From: Acididesulfobacillus acetoxydans
Lineage (GTDB): Bacteria > Bacillota > Desulfitobacteriia > Desulfitobacteriales > Desulfitobacteriaceae
Strand: one strand, 5' to 3'
Assembly: GCF_900016645.1 (NCBI RefSeq)
Contig: NZ_CDGJ01000134.1
Length of the DNA stretch: 64,000 nucleotides
Positions 1-7,648 of the stretch are shown here, in pieces (position 1 is the stretch's first letter; each line of letters opens with the position of its first letter). The notes under the pieces are model-generated. The model was given only the letters and a program-made list of their open reading frames with translations, ran no database searches and was not told the DNA's origin. The translations under genes were made by a program, and so were the position numbers.

Positions 1-2
1 TC

Positions 3-791
3 CACGCCAGCTACCACACGCACATGGGCAGTTACGAGCACCGCATGGGAATTGTCGAAGGAGGAAAAATGGCCCTGCTGGCGGCAGCCGGACCGATGGG
101 CCTGGGTGCGGTCGACTACGCCTTGCACTGTGATCGCCGGCCGGGGTTCCTGGTCGTGACGGATATCGACGAGGAGCGGATCGGGCGGGCCAAGCAGATA
201 TTCACTCAGGAAGAAGCGCGCAAGTGCGGGGTGGAATTGCACTTTGTCAATACCAAGGATTTGCCTGATGTGCCCGGATATCTGAAAGAGCTGACCGGAG
301 GCAGTGGTTACGATGACGTGTTGGCCTTCACTCCGGTTAAGCCGGTGGTCGAACTGGCCGACAAAATCCTGGGACGCGACGGCTGTCTCAACTTCTTCGC
401 CGGACCGACAGACAACCAGTTTTCGGCGGAGATCAATTTCTACAATGTCCACTATTCTTCCACCCATGTGATGGGCACCACCGGGGGAAACACAGATGAT
501 ATGATTGAGTCCTTGAAAATGACGCAAAAAGGACTGATCAACCCGGCGGTGATGGTGACGCATATCGGTGGTCTGGACGCTGCAGCGGAAACCGTTCTGA
601 ACCTGCCTCATATTCCCGGGGGGAAGAAGCTTATCTATACTCACATTAACATGGAGCTTACAGCCCTCGACGAACTGGCGGAGAAAGGCGAACGGGACCC
701 ACGTTTTGCCAGGCTGGCGGAAATCGTCGGTCAGAGTAAAGGACTGTGGTGTGACGAAGCGGAAAAGTACTTGTTGGAGAACTGGAAATAG
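3..791 (+). CDS. Zinc-type medium-chain dehydrogenase, SorE-like (5' truncated)
   Basis: The frame is open from the left edge, so the N-terminal catalytic zinc domain is outside the window. What remains is the Rossmann-fold half: a glycine-rich AAAGPMGLGAVDYAL turn, then an acidic strand end (VVTDIDEER) typical of NAD(H)-dependent medium-chain dehydrogenases. The overall wording resembles L-sorbose-1-phosphate reductase and related sugar-phosphate dehydrogenases; that assignment is from memory of the family and is moderate. The HPr gene follows 12 bases after the stop, which fits a PTS-linked sugar or polyol pathway. A different polyol or threonine-type dehydrogenase cannot be excluded. Confidence 0.65.
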   Translation, partial: HASYHTHMGSYEHRMGIVEGGKMALLAAAGPMGLGAVDYALHCDRRPGFLVVTDIDEERIGRAKQIFTQEEARKCGVELHFVNTKDLPDVPGYLKELTGGSGYDDVLAFTPVKPVVELADKILGRDGCLNFFAGPTDNQFSAEINFYNVHYSSTHVMGTTGGNTDDMIESLKMTQKGLINPAVMVTHIGGLDAAAETVLNLPHIPGGKKLIYTHINMELTALDELAEKGERDPRFARLAEIVGQSKGLWCDEAEKYLLENWK

Positions 792-803
792 GAGAAGAAG
801 AGA

Positions 804-1079
804 ATGCGTACGGAGACCGTGACCATCCTCAACGAAACAGGTCTGCATGCCCGGCCGGCCTCACTTTTCGTCCAGACGGCATCCCGGTTTAAGGCTGAGG
901 TTAGCCTGGAAAAAAGCGGCAAGAGAGTTACCGCCAAATCCATCCTCGGAGTGCTTTCTCTCGGCGTGACACAGGGCGACCAGGTTGTTCTGACGTGTGT
1001 TGGTCCGGATGAAGAAGAGGCACTTGGCCAACTGGTTGAACTTGTGCACTCGAAGTTTGGAGAAAAAAGCGAAGCTTAG
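804..1079 (+). CDS. ptsH: Phosphocarrier protein HPr
   Basis: This 91-residue protein is the small cytoplasmic phosphocarrier of the PEP:sugar phosphotransferase system, passing phosphate from enzyme I to EIIA. The active-site segment GLHARPASLF (phosphohistidine near residue 15) and the regulatory serine segment AKSILGVLSLG (Ser near 46, target of HPr kinase in Firmicutes) are both present, so it is HPr rather than the histidine-less Crh. It follows the truncated dehydrogenase closely with an AGGAG site and is followed by a hairpin terminator, so it is probably the last gene of a sugar-utilisation operon and may be a pathway-specific rather than the general HPr. Confidence 0.9.
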   Translation: MRTETVTILNETGLHARPASLFVQTASRFKAEVSLEKSGKRVTAKSILGVLSLGVTQGDQVVLTCVGPDEEEALGQLVELVHSKFGEKSEA

Positions 1080-1092
1080 ACTGGCGTTTCTG

Positions 1093-1128
1093 AAGCCCCC
1101 GGCACTGAAAACGGTGCGCGGGGGCTTT
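1093..1128 (+). terminator. Hairpin terminator after ptsH
   Basis: The arms aagcccccggcac and gtgcgcgggggctt form a GC-rich stem 13 bases after the HPr stop codon. The downstream T run is short (ttt), so termination may be incomplete. Confidence 0.6.
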
Positions 1129-1148
1129 GCCGTTCCTACCGTCTTCCG

Positions 1149-1292
1149 GATCCGGGTACGCACTGGCACGTCGATGAGACACGCTGGATGCTCATCGCTG
1201 AGAAAGGAGGGAAGCAGGGGTATTGCCGGTGGCTCTGGGCTTTCGTATCAGAGCGGGCCACCGTGTTCGTCCTGGATCCCCACCGTGCCTAA
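1149..1292 (+). pseudogene. IS66-family transposase remnant
   Basis: A 47-codon open stretch reads DPGTHWHVDETRWMLIAEKG and continues with GGKQGYCRWLWAFVSERATV then FVLDPHRA before a stop. The HWH-DETRW segment, the CRWLWAF segment and the closing VFVLDP are characteristic of the DDE core of IS66-type (TnpC) transposases, which are normally about 500 residues. No start codon, flanking domain or terminal repeat is visible, so this is a decayed scrap. Its last bases overlap the 3' end of the convergent activator gene. Confidence 0.7.
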
Positions 1293-3283
1293 AGAAGTTT
1301 GAACTGATGCATTTTTCGGTAAAGTGCGCTGCGGGAAATGCCCAAGGTGCGGGCAACGGCACTGACATTGCCTACTTCCCTGGATAATAGGGTAAGTATT
1401 TCCTGACGTTCATGCTCGGCGAAGCTTTGTCGGAATTGCTGCCGCAACATTTTCATTTTCAGTGGCTGCTTGGGGTCGGAATGACTCTTTCGTTCGGCGG
1501 ACGCAGCGACAGTGAGAATTTCTTGTGGAAGAAGTTCGGTGGAAAGAACGCCATTAGGTGTTGAGTAGATCATTCGTTCTACAACGTTTTGAAGTTCGCG
1601 GATATTCCCTGGCCATTCATACGCGCGCAGATGCTCGAGAATATTCCGCTCAATGCTTTGCAGAGTAATACCAGATTTGCGGCAAACAGCGGTCTGAAAT
1701 GTGCTGAAGAGCAGAGGAATATCGTCTTTTCTCTCCCGCAAGGGAGGCAGTTGCAAGAAGATGACATTTAGGCGGTAGTACAGGTCCTGGCGAAAGCTGC
1801 CTTTTTTTACTTCTTCCTTGAGGTTCTTATTCGTTGCGCATAGGATACGCACGTCGGTACTAATGACCTTGCTGGAACCGAGACGCGTGATTTTCTGATC
1901 CTGTAAAACCCGGAGAAGAGTAATCTGTTGTTCCAAAGGCATTTCTCCAATCTCGTCTAGGAAAAGGGTTCCGCCTGAAGCTAATTCGAATTTACCGGGT
2001 CGTCCACCCCGGCCAGCACCAGTAAAAGCACCCTCTTCATACCCGAAGAGTTCGCTAGCCAGAAGTTCGTGCGGGATAGCACCGCAGTTGATAGCAACGA
2101 ACGGACCTGTATGGCGTGAACTGTGATTGTGAATGGCTTGGGCAAAGACTTCTTTGCCTGTGCCGCTTTCCCCTTGCAAAAGAACATTCGCGTCGTTTTT
2201 GGCTGCGAGCAAGGCTAGTTTTATGGCTGTCTGCAGGCGTTCGTTTTGGCCGATGATGTCGCTGAAGTGAAAGTTGGCCGGAACAGCGGTATAGCGGTTA
2301 GCCGGGTTTTTAATCTCGTCAATCGGCTTGAGAAAAAGTATATTTCCCAAGATATTGTTCTGTTCATCTTTAAGAGGTTTGGCTGACAGACGACAATAGG
2401 CGGGATCGTGCTTTCCATAGAAAGCCGTTTCCGCTGAGGCCAAAGGGCTACCTTTACCTAACGTTTCTAGGGCGTGTGGTTTAAGGTCCAGGAATCTGGT
2501 GATTCTTTGACCGCAAATTTTGGCCGCAGGATAGGCAAGGATCTTTTCTGCGACGGGATTGACTTCTTGAATTTCCGCTTGCTGATTTATGAGAAGGACT
2601 CCGTCAGAGACGGAGAAGAAAATACTATTGAGATGATTATTTAGAACTGTCAACCTATGGCTCTTCTCTTCAATGTCTAAATACCCTTGGATCGCCTCGA
2701 CTGCGGCCACTACCATACCCAAGGTATGAAGGTGAGCACGGGAGCAAGGACCAGACATTTGTAAGGCACCTACGATGTGGCCCGTGAGATCGCGGATCGG
2801 AGCGGCCGAGCATGTCCAACCCCGAAGTTTGTCGCAATAATGCTCGGCTCCGGAAATCTGTACGGGGTGGTTTAGAGCCAAAGCTGTGCCTAAGCCGTTG
2901 GTGCCCACTTCTCTTTCCTGCCAGTTTCCGCCTAAGTAAAGATTTAAGTGAACAGCTCGGGTCAGGGTGGACTTATCGCCGGCGATGTCGATGACATATC
3001 CTTCGTCGTCGGCTAGAAGAACAATAAAACCCGATTCGGTGACCAGCTGATGAAGTTTATCGATAATAGGTTGAGCAGTGGATATCAAGTGATGTTTATG
3101 CAGGCGCAGTTCTGCCAGCTGTTGAGAGTTTAGGACGACATGGCTTACCCCGTCTTCAGGGTTAACTCCGGTCTGCCGTGAACGCTGCCAGGAAGCGGCA
3201 ATTTCCGGCCGTATTCCCAGGGAGATATTCCCTGTTTCAACGAATTCTTGTCTGATTATTTCGAGATTTCCGGTGGCATTCAT
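1289..3283 (-). CDS. Sigma-54-dependent activator, AcoR type (GAF-PAS-AAA+-Fis)
   Basis: This is a 664-residue bacterial enhancer-binding protein. A GAF-like sensor spans about residues 65-200 and a PAS domain about 210-320. The AAA+ sigma-54 interaction domain starts near 342, with Walker A GESGTGKE (371-378), GAFTGA (418-423) and LFLDEIGEM. A Fis-type helix-turn-helix (NVSAVARTLGISRSALYRKM) closes the protein. The ATG at 3283 is chosen because GAGGGTGA precedes it; an upstream in-frame start would add 20 unlikely residues. It is divergent from an aldehyde dehydrogenase gene with a -24/-12 promoter, as in AcoR-controlled acetoin or alcohol operons, so it probably activates those genes in response to an alcohol, aldehyde or acetoin-like effector (inference). 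Confidence 0.9.
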   Translation of the reverse strand: MNATGNLEIIRQEFVETGNISLGIRPEIAASWQRSRQTGVNPEDGVSHVVLNSQQLAELRLHKHHLISTAQPIIDKLHQLVTESGFIVLLADDEGYVIDIAGDKSTLTRAVHLNLYLGGNWQEREVGTNGLGTALALNHPVQISGAEHYCDKLRGWTCSAAPIRDLTGHIVGALQMSGPCSRAHLHTLGMVVAAVEAIQGYLDIEEKSHRLTVLNNHLNSIFFSVSDGVLLINQQAEIQEVNPVAEKILAYPAAKICGQRITRFLDLKPHALETLGKGSPLASAETAFYGKHDPAYCRLSAKPLKDEQNNILGNILFLKPIDEIKNPANRYTAVPANFHFSDIIGQNERLQTAIKLALLAAKNDANVLLQGESGTGKEVFAQAIHNHSSRHTGPFVAINCGAIPHELLASELFGYEEGAFTGAGRGGRPGKFELASGGTLFLDEIGEMPLEQQITLLRVLQDQKITRLGSSKVISTDVRILCATNKNLKEEVKKGSFRQDLYYRLNVIFLQLPPLRERKDDIPLLFSTFQTAVCRKSGITLQSIERNILEHLRAYEWPGNIRELQNVVERMIYSTPNGVLSTELLPQEILTVAASAERKSHSDPKQPLKMKMLRQQFRQSFAEHERQEILTLLSREVGNVSAVARTLGISRSALYRKMHQFKLL

Positions 3284-3664
3284 CTTCTCACCCTCTTTTC
3301 TTCGAAATCTCTCACAGAGATAGAAAATGTTCTCACTTGCCAATCATACTGTTCTGTTAACTATTATAGTGGACATGATAAAAACCTTCAAGCTTAGAGC
3401 GTTATGCTAGCGGAAGATGACAACTCCCAAATGAAGCCGTCGAAACGCCAAGAGAAACGGCGATGCCTGGTAAGTCCCGCCTTGCACTGTACATTCTATG
3501 TCGCGCACGAAGAACAAAAAGAGGACAGACGCGGGACACTCTGTAACAGCCTTCGCCAAAGGCTGATTGAAAATATAAGTAGGCAAGCTTTAGGAGCGTG
3601 GGTACCCAAGCTGTTTCTCTATAGGGCAGCAAAAGGACAGCGAAGAACACGTGAGCATCTGTGA
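3284..3664. other. Divergent regulatory region between activator and ald genes
   Basis: About 380 bases with no convincing gene. It holds one perfect 7-bp hairpin (CAGCCTT/AAGGCTG, 3547-3565) and should contain the upstream activator sites expected for the sigma-54 promoter to its right. I could not identify a clean repeated dyad here. Confidence 0.45.
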
Positions 3665-3680
3665 TGGCATGAAATTTGCA
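3665..3680 (+). promoter_or_regulatory. Sigma-54 (-24/-12) promoter of the ald operon
   Basis: TGGCATGAAATTTGCA matches the sigma-54 consensus TGGCACGNNNNTTGCW at every fixed position except one (C to T). The invariant GG (3666-3667) and GC (3678-3679) are separated by ten bases as required. Transcription would begin near 3692, about 55 bases before the aldehyde dehydrogenase start. The divergent AcoR-type activator is the obvious regulator. Confidence 0.85.
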
Positions 3681-3747
3681 TCGTAAGCATACTGACAATT
3701 CATCGAGTGATGAACTGATTAATAATTAAGGAGAGATACTAATCGAC

Positions 3748-5223
3748 ATGCAAAAACCAATGGACGCAAGCTACAAGCTCTATATCGGGGGCCAATGGGT
3801 AGAGGGGGCGGAAGGGAAAACCTATAAAAGCTATTGTCCGGCAAACGGTGAGTTTCTGGCGACCTGCGTCGATGCCGGCAAAGAAGACGTAGACCGCGCA
3901 GTAAAAGCTGCTTGGCAAGCTTTTCCGTCCTGGAAAGAAAAGAGCCCGCAGGACCGTGCCGCAGTCCTCCTAAAGGTTGCCGATTTGATTGACGCTAATG
4001 CGGAGAAATTGGCTATGATTGAAACTTTGGATAACGGCAAGCCGATTCGGGAAACCACCGGGATTGATGTTCCTCTAAGTTCTGATCATTTCCGCTATTT
4101 CGCATCAGCTGTTCGGACGGAAGAAGGTCGGGCTGTGATGATCGACAAGGATACCTTAAGTCTTATTCTGCACGAACCGCTTGGTGTCGTTGGGCAGATC
4201 ATCCCTTGGAACTTCCCGCTGCTCATGGCGGCTTGGAAAATAGCTCCCGCTCTGGCGGCCGGGAATTGCGTTGTGATCAAGCCATCTTCAGCAACGCCTT
4301 TAAGCATTTTGGAATTGGCAAAAATCCTTGGTCAAGTCTTGCCACCCGGTGTCGTCAATGTGGTTACTGGTAGAGGATCTACGACTGGGAATTACATGTT
4401 GTCCCATCCGGATTTTAGTAAGCTGGCCTTTACCGGTTCAACCGAAGTAGGATATACGATTGCAGATGCGGCAGCGAAGAAATTGATTCCGGCGACTTTG
4501 GAACTTGGCGGAAAATCGGCAAACATTTATTTTGAAGACTGTCCATGGGAGAAAGCTCTGGAAGGTGTACAGATGGGTGTTTTGTTGAATCAAGGACAAG
4601 TTTGTTGTGCCGGTTCGCGTGTTTTTGTGCAGGAAGCGATCTATGATAAGTTCCTGGCGGCGGCGGTAGATGCTTTCGGTAAAGTCAAGGTGGGCCTCCC
4701 ATGGGAAAAAGATACGCTGATGGGGTCACAGATTAACCAAATGCAGTTGGAAAAAATTCTTGCCTACGTGGAAGTCGGAAAAAAGGAAGGGGCGAAGGTC
4801 GCCTGTGGCGGTAACCGCCTGACCAACAATGGTCTTGATAAAGGGTTTTTTATGCAACCGACCATTCTTGCCGACGTGGACAACAAAATGCGGGTGGCTC
4901 AGGAAGAAATCTTCGGACCGGTGGTTTGTTTCATTAGGTTTCAAGATGAGGAAGACGTAGTCCGGATGGCCAATGACAGCGAATACGGTTTAGGAGGAGC
5001 GGTTTGGACGAAGGATATTAACCGTGCCTTCCGAGTGGCTAGGGCTGTCGAAACCGGGCGGATGTGGGTCAACGATTACAATAATCTACCAGCACATGCA
5101 CCGTTCGGCGGCTACAAAAAATCCGGAATCGGACGGGAAACGCATCTCATGATGCTTGACCATTATAGCCAGAAGAAGAATATCTTCATCAGTCTGACGG
5201 AAAAGAAAGCGGGACTCTACTAA
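3748..5223 (+). CDS. NAD(P)-dependent aldehyde dehydrogenase
   Basis: The 491-residue protein is full length for the ALDH superfamily, which oxidises aldehydes to carboxylic acids in the cytoplasm. The coenzyme-binding segments IIPWNFPL and KPSSATPLS, the general-base loop LELGGKSANI (Glu252) and the catalytic-cysteine loop NQGQVCCAGSR (Cys286) are all visible, as is EEIFGPVV. It is most like the AcoD/ExaC/betaine-aldehyde group. It lies behind the sigma-54 promoter and is followed by the DUF1858 gene and an iron alcohol dehydrogenase, which suggests alcohol to aldehyde to acid oxidation or the reverse. The exact substrate cannot be read from sequence. Confidence 0.92.
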   Translation: MQKPMDASYKLYIGGQWVEGAEGKTYKSYCPANGEFLATCVDAGKEDVDRAVKAAWQAFPSWKEKSPQDRAAVLLKVADLIDANAEKLAMIETLDNGKPIRETTGIDVPLSSDHFRYFASAVRTEEGRAVMIDKDTLSLILHEPLGVVGQIIPWNFPLLMAAWKIAPALAAGNCVVIKPSSATPLSILELAKILGQVLPPGVVNVVTGRGSTTGNYMLSHPDFSKLAFTGSTEVGYTIADAAAKKLIPATLELGGKSANIYFEDCPWEKALEGVQMGVLLNQGQVCCAGSRVFVQEAIYDKFLAAAVDAFGKVKVGLPWEKDTLMGSQINQMQLEKILAYVEVGKKEGAKVACGGNRLTNNGLDKGFFMQPTILADVDNKMRVAQEEIFGPVVCFIRFQDEEDVVRMANDSEYGLGGAVWTKDINRAFRVARAVETGRMWVNDYNNLPAHAPFGGYKKSGIGRETHLMMLDHYSQKKNIFISLTEKKAGLY

Positions 5224-5273
5224 CGTAAGCTCAAGGAAAAGAGCAGAGCCGGTTGTTCAACGGAGGAGACAGA

Positions 5274-5519
5274 ATGATCAATCGAGATTCTTCGGTGGAA
5301 GAAATCATGGAGATACCGGGAGTGATGACGTTTTTCATTGAGAACGGTATTTCGCCGTTCTCCTGCGCCGGATCATTTCCAGGAAGTTTAGGTAAGCTTC
5401 TCGAACTAAAAAGGGTGTCGCCGGAAAAGCAAGAGGCTTTCATTAAAATGTTAAGCGAACTCGTTCAGCAGAAGCTGAACATCGAGACTTCAGTGGGGAG
5501 TCTACCCCCACTGAAGTAG
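5274..5519 (+). CDS. DUF1858-like small redox-disulfide protein
   Basis: An 81-residue protein resembling the DUF1858 (hybrid-cluster-associated redox disulfide) family. It has the acidic start (RDSSVEEIMEIPGVMTFFIE), a glycine turn with cysteine (GISPFSCAGSF) and a helical end rich in K/E. The usual C-x2-C pair is reduced to a single Cys, so disulfide chemistry is doubtful. The ATG at 5274 follows GGAGGAGA. The last 20 or so codons lie inside a palindromic repeat that also occurs in the rpoB leader, so the natural C-terminus may have been replaced by an inserted element. Its placement between aldehyde and alcohol dehydrogenase genes suggests an accessory role there (inference). Confidence 0.7.
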   Translation: MINRDSSVEEIMEIPGVMTFFIENGISPFSCAGSFPGSLGKLLELKRVSPEKQEAFIKMLSELVQQKLNIETSVGSLPPLK

Positions 5520-5575
5520 AGTACAGGGAACTACTCCCACCTGTAGAAGTCTGTAGAAGTGGGAGTCTCGCGATT
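5459..5575 (+). repeat. Palindromic IS200/IS605-like repeat element, copy 1
   Basis: The block has three parts. GTTCAGC/GCTGAAC forms an inverted repeat. A perfect 12-bp stem (5487-5498 with 5506-5517) carries the DUF1858 stop codon. A third hairpin is ACTCCCAC...GTGGGAGT followed by CTCGCGA. The first 33 bases recur, inverted and with two differences, at 16210-16242. Hairpins preceded by gaacta and followed by ctcg resemble ends of IS200/IS605-type elements, so this is probably a non-autonomous palindromic element. Confidence 0.65.
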
Positions 5576-5692
5576 GGATGAATTTGAGAAGAAGGGTTAC
5601 GAAGCGGGGCAACGATGAAAATTGGGAAATTGGTAAGAATGCCTCAATCTGGCTTTGTTGTTCCAATTATTGAAAAAGGAGTGAATTGTCTT

Positions 5693-6856
5693 ATGGCTTT
5701 AGGTGAACAAGTTTTTGGCTATTTTATGCCCACTGTGAACCTGATGGGTATCGGATCGGCTCAAGAAATCCGAGCCCAAGTCAAAATCTTAGGTGGTTCT
5801 AAAATCCTCCTGGTCACAGATAAAGGGCTTGTCATGGCTGGAATTGCTGAGCAAATAAAGAACCAAGTGGAATCGACCGGAGGAGTAGTATTTCTCTACG
5901 ACAAAGTGCAGCCCAACCCGACGGATAGAAATGTGGAAGACGGCCTCAAGATGTTTAAAGACAACGCCTGTAACATGGTCATCTCTCTCGGGGGTGGGAG
6001 TTCCCACGACTGCGCCAAAGGAATCGGGATTTTGGCTTCCAATGGCGGTAATATTCGCGACCTCGAAGGGGTCGATAAATCCCAGAAAGCGATGCCCCCT
6101 TTTATTGCTATTAATACTACAGCTGGTACTGGCAGTGAAATGACCCGTTTCTGTATCATTACTGACACAGACCGCCATGTGAAAATGGCTATTGTGGACT
6201 GGCGAGTTACCCCTAACGTGGCTATCAATGATCCTTTACTCATGGTGGGAATGCCTCCGGCATTGACGGCAGCTACTGGCATGGATGCTTTAACTCATGC
6301 AGTGGAAGCATATGTCTCGACCATCGCCACCCCGATTACTGACTCTGCTGCCCTAATGGCCATCAAGCTTATCTCCGAAAACTTAAGAAATGCGGTGGCC
6401 AACGGACAAAACGTTGAAGCACGGGATAAAATGGCTTATGCTGAGTTTCTGGCAGGTATGGCTTTTAACAACGCGAGCCTGGGATATGTCCATGCTATGG
6501 CACACCAACTGGGTGGTTTTTATGACCTTTCTCACGGAGTCTGCAATGCTATTCTGCTTCCTCACGTAGCAAATTATAATATCCTGGCTAATCCTCAACG
6601 TTTTGCTGATATTGCCGGGGCTATGGGGAAAAATATCGAAAGGCTTTCAGTTCGCGACGCAGCAGACGTGGCAATCGAGTCCATCCGATGTCTGTCTCAA
6701 GATGTCGGCATTCCATCGGGTCTTAAAGAACTTGGCGTTAAAGAGGAGGATTTCCTGACCATGGCGCAAAACGCCATGAAAGACGCATGTTCCTTTACAA
6801 ACCCACGTATCTTGACTTTGAAAGAAGTCATTGAACTCTACAAACGAGCCCTGTAG
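5693..6856 (+). CDS. Iron-containing alcohol dehydrogenase
   Basis: A 387-residue group III alcohol dehydrogenase, the usual length for the family, reducing aldehydes or oxidising alcohols with NAD(P)H. The nucleotide site GGGSSHDCAKG (about 100-110) and the metal ligands Asp198, His202 (GMDALTHAVEAY), His267 (HAMAHQLGG) and His281 (LSHGVCNA) are in place. The ATG at 5693 is preceded by AAGGAG. An upstream in-frame ATG at 5615 would add 26 residues without a good ribosome site. It lies 117 bases past the palindromic block after the DUF1858 gene and is followed by a terminator, so it is probably the last gene of the aldehyde/alcohol operon. Confidence 0.92.
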   Translation: MALGEQVFGYFMPTVNLMGIGSAQEIRAQVKILGGSKILLVTDKGLVMAGIAEQIKNQVESTGGVVFLYDKVQPNPTDRNVEDGLKMFKDNACNMVISLGGGSSHDCAKGIGILASNGGNIRDLEGVDKSQKAMPPFIAINTTAGTGSEMTRFCIITDTDRHVKMAIVDWRVTPNVAINDPLLMVGMPPALTAATGMDALTHAVEAYVSTIATPITDSAALMAIKLISENLRNAVANGQNVEARDKMAYAEFLAGMAFNNASLGYVHAMAHQLGGFYDLSHGVCNAILLPHVANYNILANPQRFADIAGAMGKNIERLSVRDAADVAIESIRCLSQDVGIPSGLKELGVKEEDFLTMAQNAMKDACSFTNPRILTLKEVIELYKRAL

Positions 6857-6916
6857 TATTCTGATTTTCCCAGGTGACGGATATAGCATTTACGGATGCG
6901 TGGATCTGCTTCTATC

Positions 6917-6951
6917 GCCGGCTGGCACTAAGCTGCCGGCATTCTTTTTTT
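6917..6951 (+). terminator. Intrinsic terminator after the alcohol dehydrogenase
   Basis: The repeated palindromic hexamer GCCGGC (6917-6922 and 6935-6940) forms a hairpin followed within four bases by a T-rich tract, about 60 bases after the stop codon. Confidence 0.75.
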
Positions 6952-7181
6952 ATTAAGAATCCTAAGTTTGGCGTAAATTTTTTCCAGATATAGACGCAGC
7001 AAGGGCTGCGGGGTTTTACTCGGCGTGATTTTGGGACTACAACGTAGTCTCAGCCTTCCTCAGAACTTTTTTATACCATTTTGGTTCACCAGCGTATTCA
7101 CATTCCAACGACTGTATCACCTGGCTTTGTTCGTTATCAAACTCGGTTATTTTCAGAGTCGCCAAATATTGATCTTAGCAC

Positions 7182-7328
7182 ATCGACATAGGTACTTCTT
7201 CACGGGCAGGGGCGGAACAGCTAGTACGAATCGGAGACGCGCTTGTCTTTGAAGGTGCCTATGCGGACATGGGCAGACGTATTATGTCCAAAGCCCTGGA
7301 TAATCGTATTGGCTGCTTCAGCCCATGA
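7182..7328 (+). pseudogene. M42-family aminopeptidase remnant
   Basis: A 48-codon stretch reads IDIGTSSRAGAEQLVRIGDA, then LVFEGAYADMGRRIMSKALD and NRIGCFSP before a stop. The D-x-G-(A/T)-(S/T)-S-R-x-x-A-E segment, VRIGD and the KALDNRIGC motif (metal-ligand Asp in the family) are distinctive of M42 glutamyl aminopeptidase/FrvX-type enzymes, normally about 350 residues. Both ends are missing, there is an in-frame stop just upstream, and no start codon is seen. The remaining 7000-7180 bases show no recognisable coding sequence. Confidence 0.65.
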
Positions 7329-7337
7329 CCAAAAAGC

Positions 7338-7366
7338 TTGACAAGCTTTGGCAAAAGAGCTAAACT
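7338..7366 (+). promoter_or_regulatory. Sigma-A promoter of the riboswitch-bza operon
   Basis: TTGACA (7338-7343), a 17-base spacer and TAAACT (7361-7366) lie about 25 bases before the start of the cobalamin riboswitch. This is the only strong promoter seen between the alcohol dehydrogenase terminator and bzaA. Confidence 0.75.
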
Positions 7367-7389
7367 CAGAGTGAAAAATGTGAATATCC

Positions 7390-7540
7390 ATACTACAGGT
7401 GCCCAAAAAGGGAGAATAGGAAACCGGGTGTGATTCCCGGACGGACCCGCCACTGTGAAGGTGAGCTGTTGCCATAACCACTCCAAAAGGGGGAAGGGGC
7501 AAGACAGCGATGAGCCTGAGTCAGGAGACCTGCCTGTAAA
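7390..7540 (+). promoter_or_regulatory. Cobalamin (AdoCbl) riboswitch
   Basis: Conserved elements appear in the expected order: aggtgcc, aaagggagaa, an ACCGGGTGTGATTCCCGG-type hairpin, gacccgccactgtgaa, a second variable arm ending gggaagg, and the B12 box near gtcaggagacctgcct. It lies between a strong promoter and a hairpin-T terminator directly before two ThiC-like genes, so cobalamin binding should terminate transcription. This is typical control of corrinoid or lower-ligand biosynthesis genes. Confidence 0.93.
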
Positions 7541-7593
7541 TATCTATACCGGCCTCGCGAGTAAGGTTGGTTAGGTGAGGATAATGGTAAAAT

Positions 7594-7622
7594 CCACGCC
7601 CTATTTCGGCGTGGTTTTTTTA
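7594..7622 (+). terminator. Riboswitch expression-platform terminator
   Basis: CCACGCC and GGCGTGG form a 7-bp stem with a 7-base loop (7594-7614), followed by eight T residues, 26 bases before the bzaA start. Its place between the B12 box and the first gene marks it as the OFF-state terminator of the riboswitch. Confidence 0.88.
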
Positions 7623-7648
7623 TTTGACAAAAAAAGGAGGATGCCAGT

